A stretch of DNA of 64,000 nucleotides, taken from NCBI RefSeq assembly GCF_902459555.1, contig NZ_CABPSM010000005.1, forward strand, positions 277,578 to 341,577, read 5' to 3'. Shown one piece after another: positions 17,849 through 26,242 of this stretch. The translations under genes and the position numbers were made by a program. The notes beneath the pieces are model-generated. The model had not been told where the DNA came from, did no database searches, and worked only from the letters and a program-made list of their open reading frames with translations. The stretch comes from Pandoraea horticolens. GTDB taxonomy: Bacteria > Pseudomonadota > Gammaproteobacteria > Burkholderiales > Burkholderiaceae. Each line of letters opens with the position of its first letter. Within the stretch, counting starts at the first letter, position 1.

Positions 17849-18748
17849 TTACGTGCGCGTGCTCGCACGCGCCGCCTCATGCAGGCGCGCCATGACTTCC
17901 AGCACCTCGGGACGCTTTTCGCGCTTGGCCGTCACGATGTGGTACTTCAACGGACACGCCACTTCAACGCTCGACAAGCGCTTGAGGCGGCTGCGCGCGA
18001 TCCAGTCGCCGGCCAGCGGCGCACGGGCCATTGCAATGCCAAGTCCCGCTTCCGCGGCCGCAAGTACGACGGTGTAATCCTCAAAGCGCCGGTCCCGGGC
18101 ACGCGGGCGCAGCGAAACGCCTTGCGCACTGCACCACGCGCGCCAGCCCGTCAGGTCGGAGTCGTGCAGCAACGGCATCGCGAGCATGTCGGCCGCGCTC
18201 GCGCCTTCGAGACGCTGCGCAATTTCCGGTGAGGCGATCGGGTACAGCGTCTCGTCCATCAACGGTTCGGCATCGACATTGGTCCAGCCGCCGCGGCCAT
18301 AGCGCAGCGCGATGTCGACTTCTCCCGCGCCCACGTCGGCATTGCGATGTTCGGTGGTGACGTGAATGTCGATGAACGGCTGCCCCGCTTCGAGCGAACG
18401 CAGCCTTTCGAGCAGCCAGAGTTTAGCGAAGGAAGGCACCACGCTCAGACGCACGGCAGGCGCCTTGCGTGCCTGATGCCACTGGTCGGCCGCCGCATCG
18501 ATCACGTCGAACGCATGCTCGATACGCCCCAGGAATCGCTGGCCGTCGCAGGTCAGACTGACACCCCGGCCGTGCCGCTCGAACAGCGCGCATCCTAGCC
18601 AGTTTTCCACTGCCCCGACGCGGCGGCTGATCGCACCATGCGTGAGGCCGCTCGCGTCGGCCGCCGCCGTGAACGAGCCGTGACGCGCGACGAGGCAGAC
18701 AGTCTCCAGATTCGCCAGCGGCGGGCGGGCGCGGTGAGAAGTGTTCAT
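17849..18748 (-). CDS. LysR-family transcriptional regulator (GcvA-like)
   Basis: The 299-residue protein has a LysR winged helix (LETVCLVARHGSFTAAADASGLTHGAISRRVGAVE) and an effector domain with VRLSVVPSFAKLWLLERL and IDIHVTTEHRNADVGAGEVDIALRYG, typical of the GcvA/AmpR subgroup. The ATG at 18746-18748 gives the normal LysR length. It is divergent from the YfcF-type GST gene, 197 bp away, which is the natural target. Confidence 0.86.
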   Translation of the reverse strand: MNTSHRARPPLANLETVCLVARHGSFTAAADASGLTHGAISRRVGAVENWLGCALFERHGRGVSLTCDGQRFLGRIEHAFDVIDAAADQWHQARKAPAVRLSVVPSFAKLWLLERLRSLEAGQPFIDIHVTTEHRNADVGAGEVDIALRYGRGGWTNVDAEPLMDETLYPIASPEIAQRLEGASAADMLAMPLLHDSDLTGWRAWCSAQGVSLRPRARDRRFEDYTVVLAAAEAGLGIAMARAPLAGDWIARSRLKRLSSVEVACPLKYHIVTAKREKRPEVLEVMARLHEAARASTRT

Positions 18749-18945
18749 GAGACGGGGGGCGAAGGAACAGGCGCTGAGAAAGCCGGCAAGGTGTGAAGCC
18801 AGCTCACACCTCACTGGCGATTTGTGCAGTAGCTTATCACCGCGCGCGTGCGGCAAGATTAACGCTTGCGGGCCGTTGCGCCAACATCGCATGCCGCTGC
18901 GGCGTGCGTCGCCGTTGCCCGCGCGCCCCTTTACAGGAGTCCGTC

Positions 18946-19617
18946 GTGTCAGCCGCTGCCCCCGCCTCGTTCACCCTCTATGTGGACGCTCAGTTCACGA
19001 GCCCCTACGCACTGTCGGCCTTCGTCACGCTACGCGAGAAAGGTCTGCCGTTCGATCTGCGCACCGTCGATCTCGAGCAGGGCGCACATCACGAAATCGC
19101 CTTCGCGGATATGTCGCTCACGCGCCGCGTTCCCACGCTCGTGCACGGCGACTTCGCGCTGTCCGAATCGTCGGCCATTACCGAGTATCTCGAGACGATT
19201 TCGCCCGAAGTGCCGGTCTATCCGCCGAGTGTGCACGAGCGTGCGCGGGCGCGTCAGGTTCAGGCCTGGTTGCGCAGCGATCTGGGGGCCTTGCGTGAGG
19301 AGCGCTCGACGGAAGTGATCTTCTATGGTCCGACGGACAAGCCGCTCTCCGACGCGGGCTACGCCGCCGCAAGCAAACTGATCGCTATTGCTCAGAGTCT
19401 GTTGCCCGATGGCCGCATGTCGCTATTCGACAAGTGGTGCATCGCGGACGTCGATCTCGCACTGATGCTCAACCGCCTCGTGTACAACAACGACGTGGTG
19501 CCGCCCGCGCTGGCCGACTACGCCCGCCGTCAATTCACGCGACCGGCGGTGCAGGAGTGGGGAGCGATGACGCGCCCGCCGCGTCCGGGCGATCGGGTCG
19601 ACGGCAAGGCCGCCTGA
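18946..19617 (+). CDS. yfcF: Glutathione S-transferase, YfcF type
   Basis: The 223-residue protein has the thioredoxin-like N domain (FTLYVDAQFTSPYALSAFVTLREKGL, RRVPTLVHGDFALSESSAITEYLE) and the helical C domain with RARARQVQAWLRSDLGALREERSTEVIF, which closely follows E. coli YfcF. YfcF has GSH-dependent peroxidase activity and helps oxidative-stress resistance. The GTG at 18946 is chosen because AGGAG lies just upstream and the longer frame would add an unrelated basic N terminus. The divergent LysR gene probably regulates it. Confidence 0.85.
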   Translation: MSAAAPASFTLYVDAQFTSPYALSAFVTLREKGLPFDLRTVDLEQGAHHEIAFADMSLTRRVPTLVHGDFALSESSAITEYLETISPEVPVYPPSVHERARARQVQAWLRSDLGALREERSTEVIFYGPTDKPLSDAGYAAASKLIAIAQSLLPDGRMSLFDKWCIADVDLALMLNRLVYNNDVVPPALADYARRQFTRPAVQEWGAMTRPPRPGDRVDGKAA

Positions 19618-19630
19618 GCGGTCTTCCCTG

Positions 19631-19984
19631 TCAGGCCGCCACCAACGCCAGGCGCTGGCGGTGAAGGCGGATGTAAAGCAAGACAAGCAGACGGTTCGGG
19701 CAGTCGTTGCGCAATGCGACGCTGGCCCGGCCGCGCGCGCCATGCTCGATGGCGTGACGGGATGCGAGCGCCGCCTGATACGCCGATGCCGCGAGCGCGC
19801 GTGCCGCGAATACCAGCAGGAACAATGACGCAGTCATCGCGATCCGGAAGTCGGCCGAGGTGAAGATTCGCTCGGGCACATCGAACACCAGCATGGCCGT
19901 CACGACGCAGGCATCGATGCAAGCGGCCCCCAACGAGGCCACCACCAGATACGCGCGCAACATCCGAATCGTTGACGATTTCAT
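19631..19984 (-). CDS. Small membrane protein of unknown function
   Basis: The 117-residue product has two hydrophobic segments: YLVVASLGAACIDACVVTAMLVF and IAMTASLFLLVFAARALAASAY. A basic C-terminal tail follows. The ATG at 19982-19984 follows the strong ribosome site AGGGGGA. It is convergent with the GST gene and ends 13 bp from it. I do not recognise the family. Confidence 0.5.
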   Translation of the reverse strand: MKSSTIRMLRAYLVVASLGAACIDACVVTAMLVFDVPERIFTSADFRIAMTASLFLLVFAARALAASAYQAALASRHAIEHGARGRASVALRNDCPNRLLVLLYIRLHRQRLALVAA

Positions 19985-20405
19985 CTGTCCCCCTCTCCCT
20001 TTGCTCTCGTTGCGCAGGTACGTCCCCAGTGTGTGACCGCCCGCCAAAAGCGGGCCGTCGACAACGCTGCCGCGTTCCCGACATCATCCGCTTCTGATCT
20101 TAAATGTCGAGCACCTTCGGCATGGTGTGCCGAAATGCTTTTTGACACACGGTTACCTCTGCGTACGATGGACTGGCGGCAGGAATCGGCAAGCTGCATC
20201 TTTGCGGAATCTCGCACTTTTCTTCCAAAAACAGGCCAAATTTCAATGTTTTTCGGCGTTATTTTCGCGAAAACCATCGTATGACGGCTTGTGCGGTGAA
20301 TTCAGTCGACAGGCAGGGGCCGAAAGGAGGAAAATATCGCCACCTTGCCGTTTACGTTAACGGTACTGACGACTGAAGCCACCTCTGCCGAGACATTGAA
20401 GAAAC
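19985..20405. other. Intergenic region upstream of ilvE
   Basis: 421 bp, more AT-rich than its surroundings toward 20200-20280. It holds one good promoter candidate (20142-20169) and a purine-rich stretch (GGAGGAAAA near 20327). No credible gene or attenuator-type hairpin series was seen. Confidence 0.4.
20142..20169 (+). promoter_or_regulatory. Candidate sigma-70 promoter for ilvE
   Basis: A perfect -35 box TTGACA (20142-20147), a 16-bp spacer and TACGAT (20164-20169). It would give a leader of about 230 nt before the ilvE start. Confidence 0.45.
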
Positions 20406-21503
20406 ATGAGCGCCGATAATCAATTGCGTTTTGTCGTGGAGCCGCACGCCAACCCCACGCCCGCCGACCAGATCGCCGCCAAGCTGGCGAACCCGGTGTT
20501 CGGCCGCGTATTCACGGACCATATGGTCACGATCCGCTGGACCGAGGGTACGGGCTGGCACGATGCGAAGGTAGAGGCCCGCCGTCCGTTCGAGATCGAC
20601 CCGGCATGCGCCGTGCTGCACTACGCGCAGGAGATCTTCGAAGGCATGAAGGCCTACCGCAGCGAAGACGGCAAGATTTCGCTGTTCCGCCCGCAAGCCA
20701 ATGCCAAGCGCTTCCGTGAATCCGCCAAGCGCATGTCGATGGCCGAACTGCCGGAAGCCGTGTTCCTCGAAGCCGTGGAAAAGCTCGTCGACATCGACCG
20801 CGCATGGATCCCGGGCACCGAGGGCAGCAGCCTCTACATCCGTCCGTTCATGTTCGCCTCGGAGAGCTTCCTCGGTGTGCGCGCGGCACACGAGTACATC
20901 TTCTGCGTGATCGCCTGTCCGGTCGGCCCGTATTTCAAGCCGGGCAAGGCGGCCGTGACCGTGTGGGTGTCTGACCAATACACGCGCGCGGCGCCCGGTG
21001 GCACCGGTGCGGCCAAGTGCGGCGGCAACTACGCCGCAAGCCTGATTGCGCAGACCGAAGCCAGCGCGAAGGGCTGCGATCAGGTCGTGTTCCTCGACGC
21101 CGCGCAACATCGCTGGATCGAAGAACTCGGCGGCATGAACGTGTTCTTCGTGATGGACGACGGCTCGCTCCAGACGCCGCCGCTGTCCGGCACGATCCTG
21201 CCGGGCATCACGCGCGCCTCGATCATCGAACTGGCCAAGCGCGAAGGCCTGAGCGTCAACGAAACGCCTTACGAGTTTGCCCAATGGCAAGCCGACGCCG
21301 CCAGCGGCCGCGTGAAGGAAACGTTCGCTTGCGGTACGGCAGCGGTCGTCACGGCCATCGGTCAGGTGCGCCACGCCAAGGGCGAATTCAACATCGCCGA
21401 CGGTGGCGAAGGCCCGGTCACGAAGCGCATCCGCGATCAACTCACGGGCATTCAACGTGGCAAGGTTGCCGATCCGTTCGGCTGGGTGCGCCACGTCGCG
21501 TAA
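20406..21503 (+). CDS. ilvE: Branched-chain amino acid aminotransferase (BCAT type II)
   Basis: The 365-residue PLP fold-type IV enzyme matches the long bacterial/eukaryotic BCAT type: HYAQEIFEGMKAYR, RPQANAKRF, SLYIRPFMFA, the PLP lysine in GAAKCGGNYAAS, EELGGMNVFFV and TPPLSGTILPGITRASII. It interconverts leucine, isoleucine and valine with their 2-keto acids using glutamate. It stands alone on the plus strand with its own promoter candidate upstream. Confidence 0.94.
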   Translation: MSADNQLRFVVEPHANPTPADQIAAKLANPVFGRVFTDHMVTIRWTEGTGWHDAKVEARRPFEIDPACAVLHYAQEIFEGMKAYRSEDGKISLFRPQANAKRFRESAKRMSMAELPEAVFLEAVEKLVDIDRAWIPGTEGSSLYIRPFMFASESFLGVRAAHEYIFCVIACPVGPYFKPGKAAVTVWVSDQYTRAAPGGTGAAKCGGNYAASLIAQTEASAKGCDQVVFLDAAQHRWIEELGGMNVFFVMDDGSLQTPPLSGTILPGITRASIIELAKREGLSVNETPYEFAQWQADAASGRVKETFACGTAAVVTAIGQVRHAKGEFNIADGGEGPVTKRIRDQLTGIQRGKVADPFGWVRHVA

Positions 21504-21648
21504 TCGCACGTTGTAACGTCTGGTTTTTCGACATAACAAGCTGTGAAGCTGCGCGTCGCCCGAGACAGCGACGCGGGAAATCGCCGGCGGCGCGCTACGA
21601 CATCAGGAGAGTCGGGCGCGCCGTCTTGTTGTCCTTGACTGACAGATC

Positions 21649-22296
21649 ATGAAACACGACTCGGGCGCGGTATCCGGCGCCATTGCGGCAACCGACACAA
21701 TCGGCGTTCCGCACTCTGTGCTCGAAGACATCTACGCGATGGTCATCGGCATGGCATTTGTGGTGGTCGGTTTGGTGCTGCTCAAGGCTGCCGGGTTGGT
21801 CACCGGCGGCGTGGCCGGCATCGCACTGCTCGCCTCCTACGTCTTTCCCCTACCGGTGGGCACCATCTTCACGTTGGTGAACATTCCGTTCTTCCTGTTC
21901 GCATACTTCACGATGGGTTTGCGCTTCGCGCTCAAGTCCACCATCGCGAGCTTCGGCATCACATTCGCCCTCGCTGCCATGCCGCAGACGTTCAACGTCG
22001 CCTTCGTCAACCCGCTGTTCGCGGCGTTCGTCGGTGGCACGCTGTGCGGCATGGGCATTCTGGCCCTCGCCCGTCACGGCGCAGGCGTAGGCGGCACCGG
22101 CATCGTCACGCTCTGGCTGCAACGCGAGCGCGGTATCAACGCCGGCATCTCTCAGGTGTGTATCGACGCGACGATTCTGCTCGTCTCGCTCACCACCATA
22201 CCGGCCGCGCGCGTCGCCTGGTCCGCACTGTCTGCCGTGGCCATGAGCGCTATGGTCGTGGCGTGGCACCGGCCGGGGCGCTACACCGGACGTTAA
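21649..22296 (+). CDS. YitT-family membrane protein
   Basis: The 215-residue protein begins HSVLEDIYAMVIGMAFVVVGLVLLKAAGLVTGGVAGIALL, the characteristic start of the YitT (DUF161) family, and continues with about five hydrophobic helices. The usual C-terminal DUF2179 domain of longer members is absent, as in many proteobacterial versions. Function is unknown; a transport role is often assumed. Its stop codon lies in a tandem decamer repeat shared with the convergent LysR gene. Confidence 0.82.
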   Translation: MKHDSGAVSGAIAATDTIGVPHSVLEDIYAMVIGMAFVVVGLVLLKAAGLVTGGVAGIALLASYVFPLPVGTIFTLVNIPFFLFAYFTMGLRFALKSTIASFGITFALAAMPQTFNVAFVNPLFAAFVGGTLCGMGILALARHGAGVGGTGIVTLWLQRERGINAGISQVCIDATILLVSLTTIPAARVAWSALSAVAMSAMVVAWHRPGRYTGR

Positions 22297-22330
22297 GTCA
22301 CGTTAGGCCACATTAAGCCACATTAGGCCG
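22291..22330. repeat. Four tandem 10-bp repeats holding both convergent stop codons
   Basis: CGTTAAGTCA, CGTTAGGCCA, CATTAAGCCA, CATTAGGCCG follow one another without gaps. The first unit supplies the TAA of the YitT gene (22294-22296) and the last supplies the TAA of the opposing LysR gene (22323-22325). Confidence 0.75.
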
Positions 22331-23258
22331 CGCTGGCCGACCCGGCACGTCCTTCCGTTTCTTTGGGCCGGTACGCGCTCGCCTGAGTCAGCAGCCACTC
22401 GCGGAACACACTCAGTGGCTGCCCGTGCGTGAGCTCCGTCGGGTAGACGAGGTAGTAGGCCGACCCGGCCACGCTCTTCACGTCGAACGGAATCGTCAGG
22501 CCGAGGCTCGCCAACTGCCCTTCGACGAAGAACTTCGGCACCAGCGCGATGCCGAGCCCCGCGGCCGCCCCGGCGATCAGCATCGTGTGGAGTTCGTAGC
22601 GCACGCCTTGCAGTGTCCGGTTGTCTTCGATGCGCTGTTCCGCAAACCACTGTGTCCAGGCGCTGGGACGGGTCGTCGAATGCAGCAGCGCGTAGGTGAG
22701 CAAATCCGCTGCGTTGCGCACCGGCCCTTTCAGCAACGACGGGTGGCACACCGGCACCACTTCCTCACCGAAAAGATAGTCCGACGAGGTGCCCGGCCAC
22801 GTCGGCTGTCCGAAGTGAATGGCCGCTTCGAAGTGCGTCTCGTCAAACGTGAAGAGGTCGGTGTGCACCCCCATGTTCACGCGAACGTCCGGGTGCCGTT
22901 CGTCGAAGTCTTTCATTCTCGGAATCAACCACTCCGACGCGAACGTCGGCAGCACCGCCAGCTCGAGATAGCCGCCACCACTGCCGTGGGCCATGATCGC
23001 GAGCGTGTCGCGGTCCAGTTGTTCCAGCGTGCGGCGCACTTGCGTGCCGTACAGGCGTCCGGCGCGCGTGAGCACCACCCGCTGTTTCGCACGAACGAAC
23101 AAACGCACGCCAAGCTGCGTCTCAAGCGTGGCGATCTGGCGCGACACTGCGCTTTCCGTCAGGAACAGCTCGCGCGCCGCGTGAGTGAAGCTCTCATGGC
23201 GAGCGGCTGCCTCGAAGGCCAGCAGCGCCGCCGTGCCGGGGGTCTTGAATTTGCGCAT
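22323..23258 (-). CDS. LysR-family transcriptional regulator of the lysine/aminoadipate module
   Basis: The 311-residue protein has the GcvA-like N terminus TPGTAALLAFEAAARHESFTHAARELFLTESAVSRQIATLE and the effector domain LELAVLPTFASEWLIPRMKDF. The ATG follows AGGA. It is divergent from the hglS gene, 169 bp away, with an 11-bp dyad between them. By position it should control the 2-oxoadipate/aminoadipate genes. Confidence 0.86.
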   Translation of the reverse strand: MRKFKTPGTAALLAFEAAARHESFTHAARELFLTESAVSRQIATLETQLGVRLFVRAKQRVVLTRAGRLYGTQVRRTLEQLDRDTLAIMAHGSGGGYLELAVLPTFASEWLIPRMKDFDERHPDVRVNMGVHTDLFTFDETHFEAAIHFGQPTWPGTSSDYLFGEEVVPVCHPSLLKGPVRNAADLLTYALLHSTTRPSAWTQWFAEQRIEDNRTLQGVRYELHTMLIAGAAAGLGIALVPKFFVEGQLASLGLTIPFDVKSVAGSAYYLVYPTELTHGQPLSVFREWLLTQASAYRPKETEGRAGSASAA

Positions 23259-23341
23259 ATTGATTCCTAAAACGCATCAAGTGGCAATTTTATCTCGCTT
23301 TACGGGCGCGGCATCCGTTCCAATAATGCTGTTACTGCAAG

Positions 23342-23370
23342 ATGGCATGGGGTGACGCGCCCCATGCCAT
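23342..23370. promoter_or_regulatory. Perfect 11-bp dyad upstream of hglS
   Basis: ATGGCATGGGG (23342-23352) and its exact complement (23360-23370) flank a 7-base centre. There is no U-run, so a terminator is unlikely; an operator for the divergent LysR protein or a structured leader is more likely. Confidence 0.45.
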
Positions 23371-23427
23371 GTCCTGACACCCTGCGGCGCCACACGAGAC
23401 GGCGCCCCTCCCCTGCGAGACAATCCG

Positions 23428-24453
23428 ATGCGCAATGCCAATGTGCAGTCCTTGCTGGTTTCCCTGATTGGGGAAGCGCGAACCGACGCGCTCTTCGCCA
23501 CGCTCAATTCGCCATCGATTCTGGCCGATTGCGAGCCGGGCCGCGTGACCCGCGCCGAACTGGCGCAGGCCATGAACATGGCCCTGTTCGAGGGACTTCT
23601 GGCGCGTTCGCCGAACGGCCGCACCTATACGGAAGAAGCGATTGCCGGGGGTGGCAGCGTCTACTTCGATCACGGCGCGCTGCGCACGGTGCGCTGGGCA
23701 CAGAACGGCGCCCTGCCGCCGGGCGAAGCCGCCTTCACGCGCATTCTGCGTCCGCTGGGCTTCCGTCTGAATGGTCGGTATCCGCTTGATCGCCTCGGCA
23801 TGACCGGTCGCGCCTATGCCCATGAAGACGCCCCCGAAGAGATTTCGCAGTTCTTCGTGAGCGAGTTGCACCCTGAGCGATTCTCCGAGACGTTTCAGCA
23901 AGCCGTGTCGCGTGTCGTCGGTACGTCGAAAGACCCGCTCACACCCGCGGCCGCCGGTCAGCTCTGGGAGCTGGAACGCGACGGCACCCTGCCGCTCGAC
24001 AGCGCGCAGGCGCTGCTGCCGGTGATCGTCGGCGCGTTCGCCCGTCAGCACGACGTGCCGGGCGAAGCCGATTACGAGCTGCTGCTGGCCGAGTCCGCCG
24101 AAATGGCCTGGATCGCGACCGAAGGCAATGCGTTCAACCATGCGACCGACCGCGTCGAAGACGTGTTCGCGCTGTCCGACGCCGAGAAGGCCAAGGGCCG
24201 CCCGATGAAGCCCGAGGTCGAGCGCTCACGCTCCGGTCGCGTGTTCCAGACGGCTTATCGTGCCGACACCGTGCGTCGCGAGTTCCGCGGCAAGGACGGC
24301 GAGATCGTCACACGCGAGGTGCCGGGTTCGTTCTACGAGTTCATCACGCGTCATCGCGAGTACGACACCGCCAAGCGTTGCTGGAAGACCGACCTGCGGT
24401 TCGACGCCGGCAATGCACAAGGTATCTTCAAGATGACGGCCAACGCCAAGTAA
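23428..24453 (+). CDS. hglS: 2-oxoadipate dioxygenase/decarboxylase (DUF1338, HglS/YdcJ family)
   Basis: The 341-residue protein has DUF1338 features: VYFDHGALRTVRW (His82, expected Fe ligand), LGFRLNGRYPLDRLGMTGRAYAH, EISQFFVSELHPERFS, EGNAFNHATDRVEDV (second His) and a C-terminal Glu-rich segment EVPGSFYEFITRH. Characterised HglS converts 2-oxoadipate to D-2-hydroxyglutarate with release of CO2, in Pseudomonas lysine catabolism. The genes for aminoadipate semialdehyde oxidation and an aminotransferase follow directly, which supports this role. The ATG at 23428 has only a weak ribosome site. Confidence 0.87.
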   Translation: MRNANVQSLLVSLIGEARTDALFATLNSPSILADCEPGRVTRAELAQAMNMALFEGLLARSPNGRTYTEEAIAGGGSVYFDHGALRTVRWAQNGALPPGEAAFTRILRPLGFRLNGRYPLDRLGMTGRAYAHEDAPEEISQFFVSELHPERFSETFQQAVSRVVGTSKDPLTPAAAGQLWELERDGTLPLDSAQALLPVIVGAFARQHDVPGEADYELLLAESAEMAWIATEGNAFNHATDRVEDVFALSDAEKAKGRPMKPEVERSRSGRVFQTAYRADTVRREFRGKDGEIVTREVPGSFYEFITRHREYDTAKRCWKTDLRFDAGNAQGIFKMTANAK

Positions 24454-24579
24454 CTGAGCCAAGCGAGGCCGGGTGGCCTTCGGTGCACAATACGTCTTGT
24501 GCGCCTGTGCCGCCTCCTCACCTGCCGACTCCGGTGAACGGCACCGGCGGCCAATACTGAATTCCATAGGGGTATCAAC

Positions 24580-26079
24580 GTGAACGCGACTTCCATCCTC
24601 AACGAACTGGGCATTGCCAAACTGGCCGAAGCCGGCGACATCGCCGTGCACTCGCCGATCGACGGCGCATTGATCGGCCGCGTGGCCAGCGCCTCGGTAG
24701 TCGACGCGCAAGCCGCGCTCACCCGCGCGCACGCCGCGTTCACCGCATGGCGCAATGTGCCGGCGCCGCGTCGTGGCGAACTGGTGCGCCTGCTCGGCGA
24801 AAAGCTGCGTGAGCGCAAGCAGGCACTGGGCGCGCTCGTCACGCTCGAAGCCGGCAAGATCCTGCAAGAAGGTCTGGGCGAAGTGCAGGAAATGATCGAC
24901 ATTTGCGACTTCGCCGTCGGCCTGTCGCGTCAACTGTACGGCCTGACCATCGCGTCGGAGCGTCCGGGCCACCGCATGGCCGAGACGTGGCATCCGATGG
25001 GCGTGTGCACGGTCATCTCCGCCTTCAACTTCCCGGTCGCTGTGTGGTCATGGAACGCAGCGCTCGCGCTCGTCTGCGGCAACGCCGTGGTGTGGAAGCC
25101 TTCGGAGAAGACGCCGCTGACCGCCTTGGCCGTCAACAAGCTGATGGAAGAAGTCATCGCCGAATTCGGCGACGCACCGGAAGGCCTGACCGCCCTCATC
25201 ATCGGCGGCCGCGACGTGGGTGAGGCACTGGTTGCCGACCCGCGCTCAGCCATCGTGAGCGCCACGGGCAGCACGGAAATGGGCCGCAAGGTCGGCGTGG
25301 AAGTCGCACGCCGCTTTGGCCGTTCGATTCTGGAACTGGGCGGCAACAACGCCGGTATCGTAACCGCCAGCGCCGACATGGAACTGGCCCCGCGCGGCAT
25401 TCTGTTCTCGGCCGTCGGCACGGCCGGTCAGCGTTGCACCACGCTGCGCCGCCTGTTCGTGCACGAAAGCGTGTACGACAAGACCGTCGACCGTCTGAAG
25501 ACGCTGTATGGCAAGGTCTCCATCGGCAATCCGCTCGAGCGCGGCACCCTGATGGGCCCGCTGATCGACGAAGGCGCGTTCAAGCGCATGCAGGGCGCTC
25601 TAGATCAGGCACGCGCACAAGGCGGCAAGGTCACGGGTGGCGAGCGTCACACGGTCGCCGGCGCAGAGAACGGCTTCTACGTGAAGCCGGCCATCGTCGA
25701 AATGCCGTCGCAAACGGAAGTCGTGCTGACCGAAACGTTCGCCCCGATTCTGTACGTGCTCAAGTACAGCGACTTCTCGGAAGCCATCGACGGCAACAAT
25801 GCCGCATCGCACGGTCTGTCGTCGTGCGTGTTCACGACCGACCTGCGCGAAGCCGAGCGCTTCACGTCGTCGGCCGGTAGCGACTGCGGTATCGCCAATG
25901 TCAACATCGGCCCGAGCGGCGCGGAAATCGGCGGCGCATTCGGCGGCGAGAAGGAAACCGGCGGCGGCCGCGAGTCGGGTTCCGACGCGTGGAAGGGCTA
26001 CATGCGTCGCGCCACCAACACCGTCAACTACTCTTCCGCCCTGCCGCTCGCGCAAGGCATCGACTTCTCGGTCGAGTGA
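24580..26079 (+). CDS. amaB: L-2-aminoadipate-6-semialdehyde dehydrogenase (ALDH7 family)
   Basis: The 499-residue NAD(P)-dependent aldehyde dehydrogenase has SAFNFPVAVWSWNAALALVCGN, the Rossmann ATGSTEMGRKVG, the catalytic Glu region LELGGNNAGIV and the catalytic Cys in AGQRCTTLRRLFVH. These are features of antiquitin-like enzymes that oxidise aminoadipate semialdehyde (in equilibrium with piperideine-6-carboxylate) to 2-aminoadipate. The GTG at 24580 follows AGGGG. Flanking hglS and the aminotransferase complete the route from aminoadipate to 2-hydroxyglutarate. Confidence 0.88.
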   Translation: MNATSILNELGIAKLAEAGDIAVHSPIDGALIGRVASASVVDAQAALTRAHAAFTAWRNVPAPRRGELVRLLGEKLRERKQALGALVTLEAGKILQEGLGEVQEMIDICDFAVGLSRQLYGLTIASERPGHRMAETWHPMGVCTVISAFNFPVAVWSWNAALALVCGNAVVWKPSEKTPLTALAVNKLMEEVIAEFGDAPEGLTALIIGGRDVGEALVADPRSAIVSATGSTEMGRKVGVEVARRFGRSILELGGNNAGIVTASADMELAPRGILFSAVGTAGQRCTTLRRLFVHESVYDKTVDRLKTLYGKVSIGNPLERGTLMGPLIDEGAFKRMQGALDQARAQGGKVTGGERHTVAGAENGFYVKPAIVEMPSQTEVVLTETFAPILYVLKYSDFSEAIDGNNAASHGLSSCVFTTDLREAERFTSSAGSDCGIANVNIGPSGAEIGGAFGGEKETGGGRESGSDAWKGYMRRATNTVNYSSALPLAQGIDFSVE

Positions 26080-26242
26080 AGTCGCGCTAGCTGCCGCCGG
26101 CGTGGCCCATCCCAATGGGCCGCGCCGTGGGCGCTGCCGCAAGTTCTGTCAGCGCCGGACGCCTCTTGCCAACATGGCGGATGCCTCCGGCGCCCTTCCC
26201 CAAGCCGCCGAATTCCGTCACGCTTTTTGCAGCGAGGCCCCC

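Noticed and set aside
20352..21539. 395-codon minus-strand frame over ilvE
   Set aside because: Antisense shadow of a complete, motif-bearing ilvE.
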